A stretch of 64,000 nt of DNA, from contig NZ_BMWA01000011.1 of the NCBI RefSeq assembly GCF_014650995.1, positions 248,001-312,000 of the forward strand, given 5' to 3'. Positions 51,370 through 60,297 of the stretch are shown piece after piece. A model generated the notes under the pieces. It searched no databases, had not been told where the DNA came from, and was given only the letters and a program-made list of their open reading frames with translations. Source of the stretch: Streptomyces viridiviolaceus (GTDB taxonomy: Bacteria > Actinomycetota > Actinomycetes > Streptomycetales > Streptomycetaceae). Position 1 is the stretch's first letter. Every line of letters starts with the position of its first letter. A program made the position numbers and the translations under genes.

Positions 51370-52074
51370 CTACGGGCGCTTGTCGACGGCCGCCCAGAAG
51401 TGCTCCACGATCCGGTCGAGGAAGGCGCGGCCCGCCGCGCTGGAGTCGCCGCTGCCGCCGCCCCAGCTGAGGGTGGCGGCCATGTGCCCCTGGTAGTCCT
51501 GGTGCAGCTCCTGAAGTACCTGCTCCAGGAGACGCCGCTCCAGCGGGACGATCTTGGCGACCGGGCGGACGTAGCCCTGCCAGCGGGTGCTCACGGCACT
51601 CGACAGCAGGTCGGCGAGCTTCTCCTCGCGGCCGGTGACGGTGACGTAGCCGGGCAGGTCGAGGCCGAGCACGTCGGCGAGCGCGGCCGACTGGCGGTCG
51701 GTGCCGCGCCAGCCGTCGGTCTCCTCCATCCGCAGATAGGCGCGGACGTCCAGCCCGACCCGGCGGGCGACGTCCTCGGGCGCGAGGCCGCGGGCGACGC
51801 GGTGCTCGCGCAGGGTGCGCGGTCTGCCGATCAGCTCACCCGGCGAGCACCACAGCACGCCCGCGAGGGCGGTGAGTTCGGGATTGCCCGGTGAGGCGAT
51901 GCCCCGTTCCCAGGCGATGACGAGATCCGGGGTCACGTACGACAGCCCGTACGACACCCGGATGCCGTGGGCGACGTGTTCGGGTCCCATGCCGAGGGCG
52001 GCACGGAGCCGGCGGGCGGCGAGGGCGTTGAACGGGGGGCCGGTGTGGTCGGGGCGGGGTGAGGGTTGGTGCAC
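51370..52074 (-). CDS. XRE-like regulator with two helix-turn-helix regions
   Basis: The 234-residue protein has two HTH-like repeats: NALAARRLRAALGMGPEHVAHGI ... PDLVIAWERGIASPGNPELTALAGVL and TLREHRVARGLAPEDVARRVGLDVRAYLRME. The C-terminal part (EQVLQELHQDYQGHMAATLS) is of unknown type. GTG at 52074 (MHQPSPRPDHTG) is preferred because TACGTT lies 6 nt upstream, the leaderless pattern; GTG at 52080 or 52131 are alternatives. It is encoded downstream of the sugar permeases on the same strand and convergent with pfkA, 10 bp away. Target unknown. Confidence 0.8.
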   Translation of the reverse strand: MHQPSPRPDHTGPPFNALAARRLRAALGMGPEHVAHGIRVSYGLSYVTPDLVIAWERGIASPGNPELTALAGVLWCSPGELIGRPRTLREHRVARGLAPEDVARRVGLDVRAYLRMEETDGWRGTDRQSAALADVLGLDLPGYVTVTGREEKLADLLSSAVSTRWQGYVRPVAKIVPLERRLLEQVLQELHQDYQGHMAATLSWGGGSGDSSAAGRAFLDRIVEHFWAAVDKRP

Positions 52075-52180
52075 GGCCACAACGTAGGGGCGGCGGGCCG
52101 CGGTGACTACGGTCTGTTCGGCCAGGAACACGGATTGTACGAACGTACGGAATCGGTCACCCCACCGTCACCGGCCGCCG

Positions 52181-53020
52181 TCACCCCTTGACCGCCCCGC
52201 CCAGCGCGAACCCGCCGCCCAGGCGCCGGGAGATCAGTACGTAGAGCAGGATCACCGGCGTCGAGTACACGATCGAGAAGGCCGCGAGCTGCCCGTAGGC
52301 CACCATCCCCCGGTTGCCGAAGAACTCGTTGATGCTCACCGCCGCCGGCATCTGGTCCGGCGTGAGCAGCAGCATGAAGGGGACGAAGAAGTTCCCCCAC
52401 ATCATCACGAACGAGAACACGGTCACCACCGCCACCCCCGGGCCCATCAAGGGCAGCACGATGCGCAGCAGCGACTGCAGGGACGAGGCGCCGTCCGTCC
52501 ACGCCGCCTCCTCCAGCTCCTTGGGCACGCCGTCCATGAAGTTCTTCATCAGCCAGACGGCGAAGGGAAGCTGGGAGGCGGCGAAGAAGAAGATCGTGCC
52601 CTGCAGGGTGTCGATCAGGTTCACCCGCACGAACAGGGCGTACACCGGCACCATGATGGCGGTGATCGGCAGGCTGGTCGCGAACAGGATGGTGAGCAGG
52701 AACGGCCGGTTCAGGCGCGACCGGAAACGGGACAGCGGATACGCCGCGAGCGCCGCGCACACCACCGTCAGCAGTGTCGCCCCGCCGCACAGGACCAGGC
52801 TGTTCAGCAGCGGTGTGAAGGTGACGCCCTGGTCGAGGATCGCGTCGAAGTGCTCCAGCGTCAGCCCGTCGGGGGCCTTCACCCGGAGACCGGCGTGCGG
52901 GTCCAGCGCGGACAGCACCACCCAGGCCAGGGGGAGCACGAAGGCGGCGGCGGCCACCAGCAGCCCCGCGTCGGCGGCCAGGCGGCGCCTTGTCCGGCGG
53001 GAGGCGGGAGTGCGGGCCAT
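52181..53020 (-). CDS. Sugar ABC transporter permease (MalG-like)
   Basis: The 279-residue inner membrane permease has six predicted helices and the EAA loop VPKELEEAAWTDGASSLQSLLRIVLPLM, the site that docks the ATPase. With the MalF-like permease and binding protein it forms a CUT1-type importer. No ATPase gene is in the cluster, so a shared ATPase such as MsiK may serve it (family knowledge). Gene order is binding protein, MalF-like, MalG-like. Confidence 0.92.
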   Translation of the reverse strand: MARTPASRRTRRRLAADAGLLVAAAAFVLPLAWVVLSALDPHAGLRVKAPDGLTLEHFDAILDQGVTFTPLLNSLVLCGGATLLTVVCAALAAYPLSRFRSRLNRPFLLTILFATSLPITAIMVPVYALFVRVNLIDTLQGTIFFFAASQLPFAVWLMKNFMDGVPKELEEAAWTDGASSLQSLLRIVLPLMGPGVAVVTVFSFVMMWGNFFVPFMLLLTPDQMPAAVSINEFFGNRGMVAYGQLAAFSIVYSTPVILLYVLISRRLGGGFALGGAVKG

Positions 53021-53025
53021 GTCCG

Positions 53026-53982
53026 TCAGACCTCCGTCCGCAGCAGGCGCAGGTACACGACCGAGAACAGCGAGCCGATCAGCAACAGCAGCAGCGCCAC
53101 CGCCGTGCCGTAACCGATCAGACTGTTCTGGAAGGCCTGCTCGTACATGAACAGCGGCAGCGTCTGGCTCTTGCCGCTCGGGCCGCCGCGCGTCATCACC
53201 CAGATCAGGCCGAAGACCGAGAGTGTCTGGAGGGTGTTGAGCATCAGGTTCGTGGCGATGGAACGACGGATCATCGGCAGAGTGACGTGCCACATGCGGC
53301 GCCAGCCGCCGGCGCCGTCGACCTCCGCGGCCTCGGTGATCTCCTTGGGGATCTCGTTGAGCGCCGCCGAGTACACCAGCATGGAGAACGCCGTGCCCCG
53401 CCAGACGTTGGCGAAGGACACCGCCAGGATCGGCAGCGTGTACAGCCAGTTCTGCGAGGGAAGGTGCAGCCAGTCCAGGATGGCGTTCAAGGTGCCCTCG
53501 CGGCGGAAGAAGGCGTAGAGCAGGAAGCCCGCCACCACCTCGGGCAGCACCCACGCGGTGACGACGATGCCGCCGGTCAGCGTGCGCACCGGTTTCGAGG
53601 CGCGCTGCATCAGCGACGCCAGCGCCAGCCCCAGGGTGTTCTGCCCGACCAGCGACGACAGCACGGTGAACACCAGCGTCAGCCATACGGCGTTGAGGAA
53701 CGCGTCGTCCCTGAACGCCCGGCGGAAGTTGTCCAGGCCGACGAACGACTCCTCGGCCTGTCCCGTCAGCTGGAGGTCGGTGAAGGCGATGACCACGCAG
53801 TAGGCGATCGGGCCGGCGAGGAAGAGGAGCAGCAGGGCGACGGCGGGGGAGAGGGGGAGGGCGCGGAGCAGGGTGCGGCGCGCGGTGGCGGGCCGCGGGC
53901 GGGCCGGGGCGGGTGCGGCCGGCGGGCCCGGGGCGGCCTTGACGGTCCCCGGGCCCGTGCGCTGAGGCGGGGCCGCGTTCAT
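53026..53982 (-). CDS. Sugar ABC transporter permease (MalF-like)
   Basis: The 318-residue permease has a Pro/Ala-rich cytoplasmic N-terminus (residues 1-36), six TM helices and the EAA loop IPKEITEAAEVDGAGGWRRMWHVTLPMI. It is 5 bp upstream of the second permease and 16 bp downstream of the binding protein, all probably one transcript. Confidence 0.93.
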   Translation of the reverse strand: MNAAPPQRTGPGTVKAAPGPPAAPAPARPRPATARRTLLRALPLSPAVALLLLFLAGPIAYCVVIAFTDLQLTGQAEESFVGLDNFRRAFRDDAFLNAVWLTLVFTVLSSLVGQNTLGLALASLMQRASKPVRTLTGGIVVTAWVLPEVVAGFLLYAFFRREGTLNAILDWLHLPSQNWLYTLPILAVSFANVWRGTAFSMLVYSAALNEIPKEITEAAEVDGAGGWRRMWHVTLPMIRRSIATNLMLNTLQTLSVFGLIWVMTRGGPSGKSQTLPLFMYEQAFQNSLIGYGTAVALLLLLIGSLFSVVYLRLLRTEV

Positions 53983-53998
53983 ACGCGCTCGCCGCCGT

Positions 53999-55375
53999 TC
54001 ACTTCTCGACGACCTTGTCGCCGGTGGCCTCCCTGAGCGCCTCGTCGTAGCCGCGCGCCGCCTCCTCGACCGACATGTCGCCGGTCGTCACGCCCTCCAT
54101 CGCCTCCTGGATGGCGACGGAGACCTTGGGGTACGCCGGGTAGGCGGGCCGGTAGTGGGTGCTGGCGACGAGGTCGGTGAAGAACTTGATGCCGGGCTGG
54201 GCCCGCACGTACGCGGGGTCGTTCGCGACGTCCTCGCGCACCGCGATGCCGGAGTTGGCGATGTACCACTTCTGGGCGTTCGCCTTGGTCTGCATCGTCT
54301 TGATGAACTCGAAGGCCAGGTCCGGGTTGGCCGCCTTGGCCGGGATCGCCCAGGTCCAGCCGCCGGACATGCTGACCTTGCCGGGCGCCTGCCCGTTCTG
54401 CGTGGGCATGTGGGCAAGGCCCAGCTCCTTCGACCACTCGGGCCACTCGTGGCCGCTGCCCTCCAGCCAGTCCTGCGGCAGCCAGGAGCCGTCGAGGGCG
54501 ATGCCGAGCTTGCCCTGCGGGAGCAGTTCACCGCGGACCGTGGTGCCGAAGTTGGGGTCGAGCGCGTCGGAGACCTCGGGGCCGAGTTTCTCCTTGTACA
54601 CCGTCTCGACGAAGGCGAGGGAGTCCTCGAAGCCCTGGCCGGCGGTGATCCACTTCTTGCTGTTCTTGTCGTAGAGCGGGTCCGTTGTCCCGTCGCCCGT
54701 GCCGTACAGCAGCATCTCGAAGCCCTGCATGGTGGCGGCCTCGCCGGCGGGCTTGCCGGTGTAGACGTTCAGCGGCGTGACGCCGGGGACCTTCGCCTTG
54801 ATGGTGCGGGCCGCGTCGAGCACGTCGTCCCAGGTCTTCGGCTGCCAGTCGGCGGGCAGCCCGGCCTTGGCGAAGACGTCCTTGCTGAACCACAGGCCGC
54901 GGGTGTCGGTGCCGTCCGGGACGCCGTACGTCTTGCCGTCCTCGCCCTTGGCCGCGGCCTTCGCGGTGTCGATGAACTGGTCCCAGTCCTTCCACTCGGC
55001 GAGGTAAGGATCGAGGGGCTTCAGATATCCGCTGGTGATGTCGGAGTTGATGAGAAAGGTGTCCTCGTAGACCAGGTCCGGCGCCGTCTTGGGGGAGCGG
55101 AGCATCTGCTGGACCTTGGTGTAGTACTCCGAGTCCGGGGCCTTGATGGGGACGAGCTCGACCTTCTTCCCCGGGTTGGCCTTCTCGAACTGCTTCTTGA
55201 TGTCGGCGAGATAGGTGTCCATCACCTTGATGGAGTTGTCCGTCGACTGCTTGAAGGAGACCTTCACCGTGTCCGGGTCGCTGCCGGAGCCGCTTCCGCA
55301 GGCGGCGAGGGTGGTGGAGGCGAGAGCGGTGAGAGTGACGAGAGCGCTGAGCCGGACGGTGGGGCGCACGGGCAC
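53999..55375 (-). CDS. Sugar-binding lipoprotein of the CUT1 ABC importer
   Basis: The 458-residue lipoprotein has a signal peptide with lipobox LAAC (lipid-modified Cys26) followed by a Gly/Ser linker (GSGSGSDPD) and an SBP_bac_1 fold with PDLVYEDTFLINSDITSGYL, LWFSKDVFAKAGL and GGWTWAIPAKAANPD. It delivers a sugar to the permeases. The promoter has a DasR-like element in its spacer, hinting at GlcNAc, chitobiose or another amino-sugar related ligand; the ligand cannot be read directly. Confidence 0.93.
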   Translation of the reverse strand: MPVRPTVRLSALVTLTALASTTLAACGSGSGSDPDTVKVSFKQSTDNSIKVMDTYLADIKKQFEKANPGKKVELVPIKAPDSEYYTKVQQMLRSPKTAPDLVYEDTFLINSDITSGYLKPLDPYLAEWKDWDQFIDTAKAAAKGEDGKTYGVPDGTDTRGLWFSKDVFAKAGLPADWQPKTWDDVLDAARTIKAKVPGVTPLNVYTGKPAGEAATMQGFEMLLYGTGDGTTDPLYDKNSKKWITAGQGFEDSLAFVETVYKEKLGPEVSDALDPNFGTTVRGELLPQGKLGIALDGSWLPQDWLEGSGHEWPEWSKELGLAHMPTQNGQAPGKVSMSGGWTWAIPAKAANPDLAFEFIKTMQTKANAQKWYIANSGIAVREDVANDPAYVRAQPGIKFFTDLVASTHYRPAYPAYPKVSVAIQEAMEGVTTGDMSVEEAARGYDEALREATGDKVVEK

Positions 55376-55422
55376 GACCTCCTACGGACGCACTTCCTTG
55401 TGGCCGGGATGGCTGCCCGGTG

Positions 55423-55452
55423 AACGTAAGAGGAGTGGTCTAGTCAGGTCAA
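55423..55452 (-). promoter_or_regulatory. Promoter of the sugar ABC operon with dre-like DasR site
   Basis: On the minus strand, -35 TTGACC (55447-55452), 18 bp, -10 TACGTT (55423-55428). In the spacer, ACCTGACTAGACCACT (55434-55449) matches the DasR consensus ACTGGTCTAGACCACT at 13 of 16 positions, with the right half perfect. The same -35 and in-spacer layout is seen at chiC. Confidence 0.65.
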
Positions 55453-55476
55453 TGGCGCTGCGGCGGATTGCTGGGT

Positions 55477-56175
55477 TCAGCGGCCCCGCTCGGTCTCCCG
55501 GACCCAGCGGTACACCAATTCCGGCCGTCCCACCGTCCCGTACTGCGGACTGCGCGCCGCCCTCCCCGCGTCCACCAGGTGCTCCAGGTACCGGCGGGCC
55601 GTGATCCGCGAGATCCCGACGGCCTCGGCCACGCCGGCGGCGGTGAGTCCCTCCTCCGTGCCGCGCAGGGCGCCGGTCACCCGCTCCAGCGTCGGCCCGC
55701 TCAGCCCCTTGGGCAGCGCCGCGGGTCCGGGGGCGCGCAGGGTGGCCAGCGCGCGGTCGACCTCGTCCTGGCCGCTCGCCTCCCCGGCCGTTCCGCGGAA
55801 CTCGGCGTAGCGCACCAGCCGGTCGCGCAGGGTCGCGAACGTGAACGGCTTCAGCACGTACTGCACGACACCCAGCGACACCCCCTCCCGTACGACCGCC
55901 AGATCCCGGGCGGACGTCACCGCGATCACGTCGGTGTGGTGGCCGGCCGCCCGCAGCGAACGGGCCAGCTGCAGGCCGTGCACGTCCGGCAGGTGCAGGT
56001 CGAGCAGCAACAGGTCCACCGGCGTGCGGTCGAGCACGCGCCGCGCCTCGGCACCCGAGTGCGCCTTGCCGACGGCGACGAAGCCCGGCACCCGGCCGAC
56101 GTACATCACGTGCGCGTCGGCGGCGACGGGATCGTCCTCCACGACCAGGACGCGGATGGGCTGCTCGGTCGTCAC
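55477..56175 (-). CDS. CitB/DcuR-type response regulator
   Basis: The 232-residue regulator has a receiver domain with ED (about 13-14), phosphoacceptor Asp near residue 58 (LLLLDLHLPDVHG) and KPF, and a C-terminal DNA-binding region with TAAGVAEAVGISRITARRYLEHLV as expected of CitB/DcuR. It overlaps the kinase stop by 4 nt. The system is divergent from dctA, a C4-dicarboxylate transporter gene, which is its probable target. Confidence 0.9.
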   Translation of the reverse strand: MTTEQPIRVLVVEDDPVAADAHVMYVGRVPGFVAVGKAHSGAEARRVLDRTPVDLLLLDLHLPDVHGLQLARSLRAAGHHTDVIAVTSARDLAVVREGVSLGVVQYVLKPFTFATLRDRLVRYAEFRGTAGEASGQDEVDRALATLRAPGPAALPKGLSGPTLERVTGALRGTEEGLTAAGVAEAVGISRITARRYLEHLVDAGRAARSPQYGTVGRPELVYRWVRETERGR

Positions 56176-57857
56176 GCGTCCCCGCCCCCGGAGACCCCGC
56201 TCGTCCGGCTCCCGGCCGGGGCCTGCGCGGACGTCCCCCGGCGCCCGGCGTCGTCCAGCGGCAGCCGGACCTCGAAGAGGGCCCCGCCCTCCTCGGCCTC
56301 CGCCACCGTCAGCGTCCCGCCGTGCCGCTGCACCGCCTGCCGCACCAGCGCCAGCCCCAGGCCCCGCCCGCCCGGACCGGCGGGCTTCGTCGAGAACCCC
56401 CGCTGGAAGACCAGGTCGGCGTGGGCCGGATCCACGCCCTCGCCGGTGTCGCAGACCCGCAGGCGCAGCTCCGGACCGGCCTCCGCGTCGTCGCCGGCAT
56501 CGGTGTACGCGGCCACCGTCACTCGCGCGGGCACGCTGCCCTGGGCCGCGTCCACCGCGTTGTCGATCAGGTTGCCGAGGATCGTCACCAGGTCCCGTGC
56601 GGGCAGGGACGGCGGCAGCAGCCCGTCGTCCAGCCGGCTGTCCTGGGACACCACCAGCTCCACCCCGCGCTCGTTGGCCTGTGCCGTCTTGCCCAGCAGC
56701 AGCGCGGCCAGCACCGGCTCGCTCACCGCCGCCACCACCTGGTCGGTGAGCGCCTGCGCGAGCTCCAGCTCGGCCGTCGCGAACTCCACGGCCTCCTGGG
56801 CGCGCCCCAGCTCGATCAGCGAGACGACCGTGTGCAGCCGGTTGGCGGCCTCGTGCGCCTGCGACCGCAGCGCCTGGCTGAAGCCGCGCTCGGAGTTCAG
56901 CTCGCCCATCAGCGACTGGAGTTCGGTCACGTCGCGCAGGGTCACCACCGTGCCCCGGCGCTCGCCGCCGGAGACCGGCGAGGTGTTGACCACCAGCACG
57001 CGCCGCGCCGTCAGATGCACCTCGTCCACCCGCGGCTCGGACGCCAGCAGCGCCCCCGTCAGCTGTGCGGGCAGCCCCAGGTCGGCGACCGAGCTGCCGA
57101 CCACGTCCCCGGTCACGTCGAGCAGCTCCCGTCCGCCGTCGTTGATCAGCGCGACACGGTACTGCCCGTCCAGCATCAGAAGACCCTCCCGTACCGCGTG
57201 CAGCGCCGCCTGATGGTAGTCGTGCATCCGGCTGAGCTCGTCCGCGTTCATGCCGTGGGTGTGCCGGCGCAGCCGCGCGTTGATGACGTACGTGCCGACC
57301 GCGCCGAGCAGCAGGGCGCCGGCGGCGACCCCGAGCAGCGCCGTCAGCTGCTCCTGCACCCGCTTGCTGATCTCCTCGACCTTGATGCCGGCGCTGACCA
57401 GGCCGACGACCCGCCCGCCGTCCTCGACGGGCGCGACCGCCCGGACCGAGGGGCCGAGCGTGCCCGTGTAGGTCTCGGTGAAGGTCCGGCCCCGCTGCGC
57501 GGGCTCGATGTGCCCGCGGAAGGGGCGGCCGATCTGCTCCGGGTCGGGATGGGTCCAGCGGATGCCCCCCGGATCCATGATCGTGACGAAGTCGACGTCG
57601 GTGTCCCGCATGACCCGCACCGCGTACGGCTGGAGGCGGGCCGTCGGGTCGGGGGTGCGGATGGCCTCCAGCACGGACGGGGAGTCGGCGATCGAGAGGG
57701 CCACCGACCGCGCCTGCCGGCCTGCAGCCTCCTCGGCCTGCCCCCGGTCGCTGAGGTAGCTGAACAGCGCGTATCCGGCGACGACGACCGCTATCAGCAC
57801 GGCCTGCATGGCGAAGAGCTGGCCGGCCAGGCTGCGGGGTCTCAGGCGGATGCGCAT
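56172..57857 (-). CDS. CitA/DcuS-type sensor histidine kinase
   Basis: The 561-residue kinase has TM1 (residues 12-35), a periplasmic-type PASP domain (DFVTIMDPGGIRWTHPDPEQIGRPF), TM2 (about 172-192), a cytoplasmic PAS (YRVALINDGGRELLDVTG), the H-box SQAHEAANRLHTVVSLIELG and ATPase motifs (LGNLIDNAVDAA, GGRGLGLALV). This is the classical citrate/C4-dicarboxylate sensor layout. ATG at 57857 (MRIRLRPRSLAG) is chosen over an in-frame start at 57914. It is divergent from dctA by 144 bp. Confidence 0.92.
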   Translation of the reverse strand: MRIRLRPRSLAGQLFAMQAVLIAVVVAGYALFSYLSDRGQAEEAAGRQARSVALSIADSPSVLEAIRTPDPTARLQPYAVRVMRDTDVDFVTIMDPGGIRWTHPDPEQIGRPFRGHIEPAQRGRTFTETYTGTLGPSVRAVAPVEDGGRVVGLVSAGIKVEEISKRVQEQLTALLGVAAGALLLGAVGTYVINARLRRHTHGMNADELSRMHDYHQAALHAVREGLLMLDGQYRVALINDGGRELLDVTGDVVGSSVADLGLPAQLTGALLASEPRVDEVHLTARRVLVVNTSPVSGGERRGTVVTLRDVTELQSLMGELNSERGFSQALRSQAHEAANRLHTVVSLIELGRAQEAVEFATAELELAQALTDQVVAAVSEPVLAALLLGKTAQANERGVELVVSQDSRLDDGLLPPSLPARDLVTILGNLIDNAVDAAQGSVPARVTVAAYTDAGDDAEAGPELRLRVCDTGEGVDPAHADLVFQRGFSTKPAGPGGRGLGLALVRQAVQRHGGTLTVAEAEEGGALFEVRLPLDDAGRRGTSAQAPAGSRTSGVSGGGDA

Positions 57858-58001
57858 GCCGCCAGTCTCTCTCCTGGCCGATTGTGAACTAAATGAACGC
57901 AAGGGTGACCGCACTCACAGGGCGGGAGATAGTCACCGCATCCCCCACTCCCGGACGTGAGCCGCACGCCGGTGACACCGACGTCGCCAAGGAGGGCCGC
58001 C

Positions 58002-59399
58002 GTGACCAGCGCAGCCGATACGGCACCTGCCGCACCCCGAGCCAAACGGGACCGCACGCACTATCTCTACATCGCGGTGATCGTCGCGGTCGCCCTCGGC
58101 ATCGCCGTCGGTCTGATCGCGCCGGACTTCGCGGTCGAGCTGAAGCCGATCGGGACCGGCTTCGTGAACCTGATCAAGATGATGATCTCGCCGATCATCT
58201 TCTGCACGATCGTGCTGGGCATCGGGTCGGTGCGCAAGGCCGCCAAGGTCGGCGCGGTCGGCGGTATCGCCCTGGTCTACTTCCTGGTGATGTCGCTGGT
58301 GGCCCTCGCCATCGGCCTGCTCGTCGGCAACATCCTGGACCCCGGGACGGGTCTGGCGGTCACCGACGCCGTCAAGGAGACCGGCCACGCGCAGGTCGAC
58401 GCGGAGGCCAAGGACACCACGGAGTTCCTGCTCGGCATCATCCCGACCACAATCGTCTCCGCCTTCACCGAGGGCGAGGTCCTGCAGACCCTGCTGATCG
58501 CCCTGCTCTGCGGCTTCGCCCTGCAGGCCATGGGCAAGGCCGGGCAGCCGGTCCTGCGCGGCATCGAGCACATCCAGCGCCTGGTCTTCCGCGTCCTGGC
58601 GATGATCATGTGGGCCGCCCCGATCGGCGCCTTCGGCGCCATGGCCGCCGTCACCGGCTCGGCCGGCATCGAGGCGCTCAAGAGCCTGGCCGTGCTGATG
58701 CTCGGCTTCTACGTCACCTGCTTCCTCTTCGTCTTCCTGGTGCTGGGCGTGCTGCTGCGGGTCGTCTCCGGCGTCAACGTCTTCTCGCTCTTCAAGTACC
58801 TGGGCCGCGAGTTCCTGCTGATCCTGTCCACCTCCTCCTCGGAGTCGGCGCTGCCGCGCCTGATCGCGAAGATGGAGCACCTGGGCGTCAGCAAGCCGGT
58901 GGTCGGCATCACCGTCCCGACCGGCTACTCCTTCAACCTCGACGGCACCATGATCTACATGACCATGGCCTCGCTGTTCATCGCCGACGCCATGGGCACG
59001 CCGATGTCCGTCGGCGAACAGATCCCGCTGCTGCTGTTCCTGCTCGTCGCCTCCAAGGGCGCCGCCGGCGTCACCGGCGCCGGCCTGGCGACCCTGGCCG
59101 GTGGCCTCCAGTCGCACAAGCCGGCCCTGGTGGACGGCATCGGCCTGATCGTCGGCATCGACCGCTTCATGAGCGAGGCCCGCGCCCTGACCAACTTCGC
59201 GGGCAACGCCGTGGCCACCGTGCTGGTCGGCACCTGGACCAAGGAGATCGACAAGGAGCGCGTGGGCGAGGTGCTCGCCGGGCGGGTCCCGTTCGACGAG
59301 ACGACGCTCCTGGACGACGGTCACGGCGGGCACAGGGACGAGGACGCCTCCGCCGACCTGCCCGAGCAGGGCGGGGAGAAGGAACTGGCCAGGGCCTGA
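58002..59399 (+). CDS. dctA: C4-dicarboxylate / glutamate-aspartate type symporter DctA
   Basis: The 465-residue DAACS-family transporter has about eight helices, reentrant loop STSSSESALPRL and the motif NLDGTMIYMTMASLF with SKGAAGVTGAG. It would import succinate, fumarate or malate with a cation. GTG at 58002 follows AAGGAGGG; the in-frame ATG at 57957 lacks such a site. The divergent CitAB-like system likely controls it. The C-terminus is acidic with a His-rich stretch (DDGHGGHRDED). Confidence 0.92.
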   Translation: MTSAADTAPAAPRAKRDRTHYLYIAVIVAVALGIAVGLIAPDFAVELKPIGTGFVNLIKMMISPIIFCTIVLGIGSVRKAAKVGAVGGIALVYFLVMSLVALAIGLLVGNILDPGTGLAVTDAVKETGHAQVDAEAKDTTEFLLGIIPTTIVSAFTEGEVLQTLLIALLCGFALQAMGKAGQPVLRGIEHIQRLVFRVLAMIMWAAPIGAFGAMAAVTGSAGIEALKSLAVLMLGFYVTCFLFVFLVLGVLLRVVSGVNVFSLFKYLGREFLLILSTSSSESALPRLIAKMEHLGVSKPVVGITVPTGYSFNLDGTMIYMTMASLFIADAMGTPMSVGEQIPLLLFLLVASKGAAGVTGAGLATLAGGLQSHKPALVDGIGLIVGIDRFMSEARALTNFAGNAVATVLVGTWTKEIDKERVGEVLAGRVPFDETTLLDDGHGGHRDEDASADLPEQGGEKELARA

Positions 59400-59485
59400 C
59401 CTACGGAATCCCGCCGGAGCAGAACTCCGGGCGGCTGAGTCGCTCCCCCGTCGCTCAGCCGCCCGGTCGCCTTTTCCGCACCCCC

Positions 59486-59530
59486 TGACGCCGGCGTCGT
59501 TGCCTTGACGTCGGCGTCAAGGGCTACGTT
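59486..59530 (+). promoter_or_regulatory. MerR gene promoter with two GACG palindromes
   Basis: GACGCCGGCGTC (59487-59498) is a perfect palindrome, and TTGACG-TCGG-CGTCAA (59505-59520) is another, 20 bp downstream. A TACGTT box (59525-59530) is 7 nt from the ATG at 59538, the leaderless pattern. The second palindrome contains a TTGACG -35 but with only a 14-bp spacer to the -10. Confidence 0.55.
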
Positions 59531-59537
59531 CGTCCGT

Positions 59538-59951
59538 ATGCGAATCGGTGAGCTGGCCGCACGCGCCGGAACCACGACGCGGACCCTGCGGTACTACGAG
59601 TCGCGGGGGCTGCTGCCCGCGCGTCGGGACCCCAACGGACACCGGACCTACGACGAGCGCGACGTGAAGCTCCTGGAGCAGATCAGGACGCTGCGGGACT
59701 TCGGGTTCGACCTGGAGGAGACCCGGCCCTTCGTCGAATGTCTGCGGGCCGGTCATCCCGAGGGCGACTCGTGCCCGGCCTCGCTCATGGTCTACCGGCG
59801 CAAGCTGGCGGAGCTGGACGCGCTGATCGGCGAGTTGCAGGGGGTGCGGTCCATGGTGGCCGCGCAGCTGGCGCGGGCCGAGCTGGCCGCCGACGCGTCG
59901 GTTCCGGGCGGTCCGGAACCGGTCTGCGAACTGGGAGGGCGAGGCCTGTGA
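59538..59951 (+). CDS. MerR-family regulator coupled to a thioredoxin
   Basis: The 137-residue regulator starts MRIGELAARAGTTTRTLRYYESRGLL, the MerR winged helix, then RDFGFDLEETRPFVECLRAG and a helix with SCPASLMVYRRKLAELDALI. Cys residues at about 78, 88 and near the end (PVCELGG) could sense thiol stress. Its stop overlaps the thioredoxin start (GTGA), so it may control thioredoxin and itself through the palindromes upstream. ATG chosen from the family N-terminus. Confidence 0.9.
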   Translation: MRIGELAARAGTTTRTLRYYESRGLLPARRDPNGHRTYDERDVKLLEQIRTLRDFGFDLEETRPFVECLRAGHPEGDSCPASLMVYRRKLAELDALIGELQGVRSMVAAQLARAELAADASVPGGPEPVCELGGRGL

Positions 59952-60280
59952 GCAAGGCGAGCGGTGTGGCAGAGGTGACGGACGCGGATTTCACGGCGGA
60001 GGTGATCGAGGCGGACCTGCCGGTGCTGGTGGAGTTCACCGCCGACTGGTGCCCGCCGTGCCGGCAGATGGCCCCGGTGCTCAGCGCCCTGGCCACGGAG
60101 GAGGCGGACCGCTTCCGGGTGGTCCAGCTGAACGTCGACCGGAACCCGGCGACCACGAACGCGTACAAGGTGCTGTCGATGCCGACGTTCATGGTGTTCC
60201 GCGACGGTGAACCGGTGCGGTCCATGGTGGGCGCCCGGCCCAAGCGCCGGCTGCTGGAGGAGCTGGCGGACGTACTGTAG
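59948..60280 (+). CDS. Thioredoxin
   Basis: The 110-residue protein has the thioredoxin fold with WCPPC (Cys35, Cys38; the usual WCGPC has Gly where this has Pro) and the cis-Pro in VLSMPTFMVF. WCPPC is seen in some redox variants and may shift the redox potential. GTG start overlaps the MerR stop by 4 nt. A strong hairpin follows. Confidence 0.92.
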   Translation: MSKASGVAEVTDADFTAEVIEADLPVLVEFTADWCPPCRQMAPVLSALATEEADRFRVVQLNVDRNPATTNAYKVLSMPTFMVFRDGEPVRSMVGARPKRRLLEELADVL

Positions 60281-60297
60281 GACCGGAGCCACATAAA

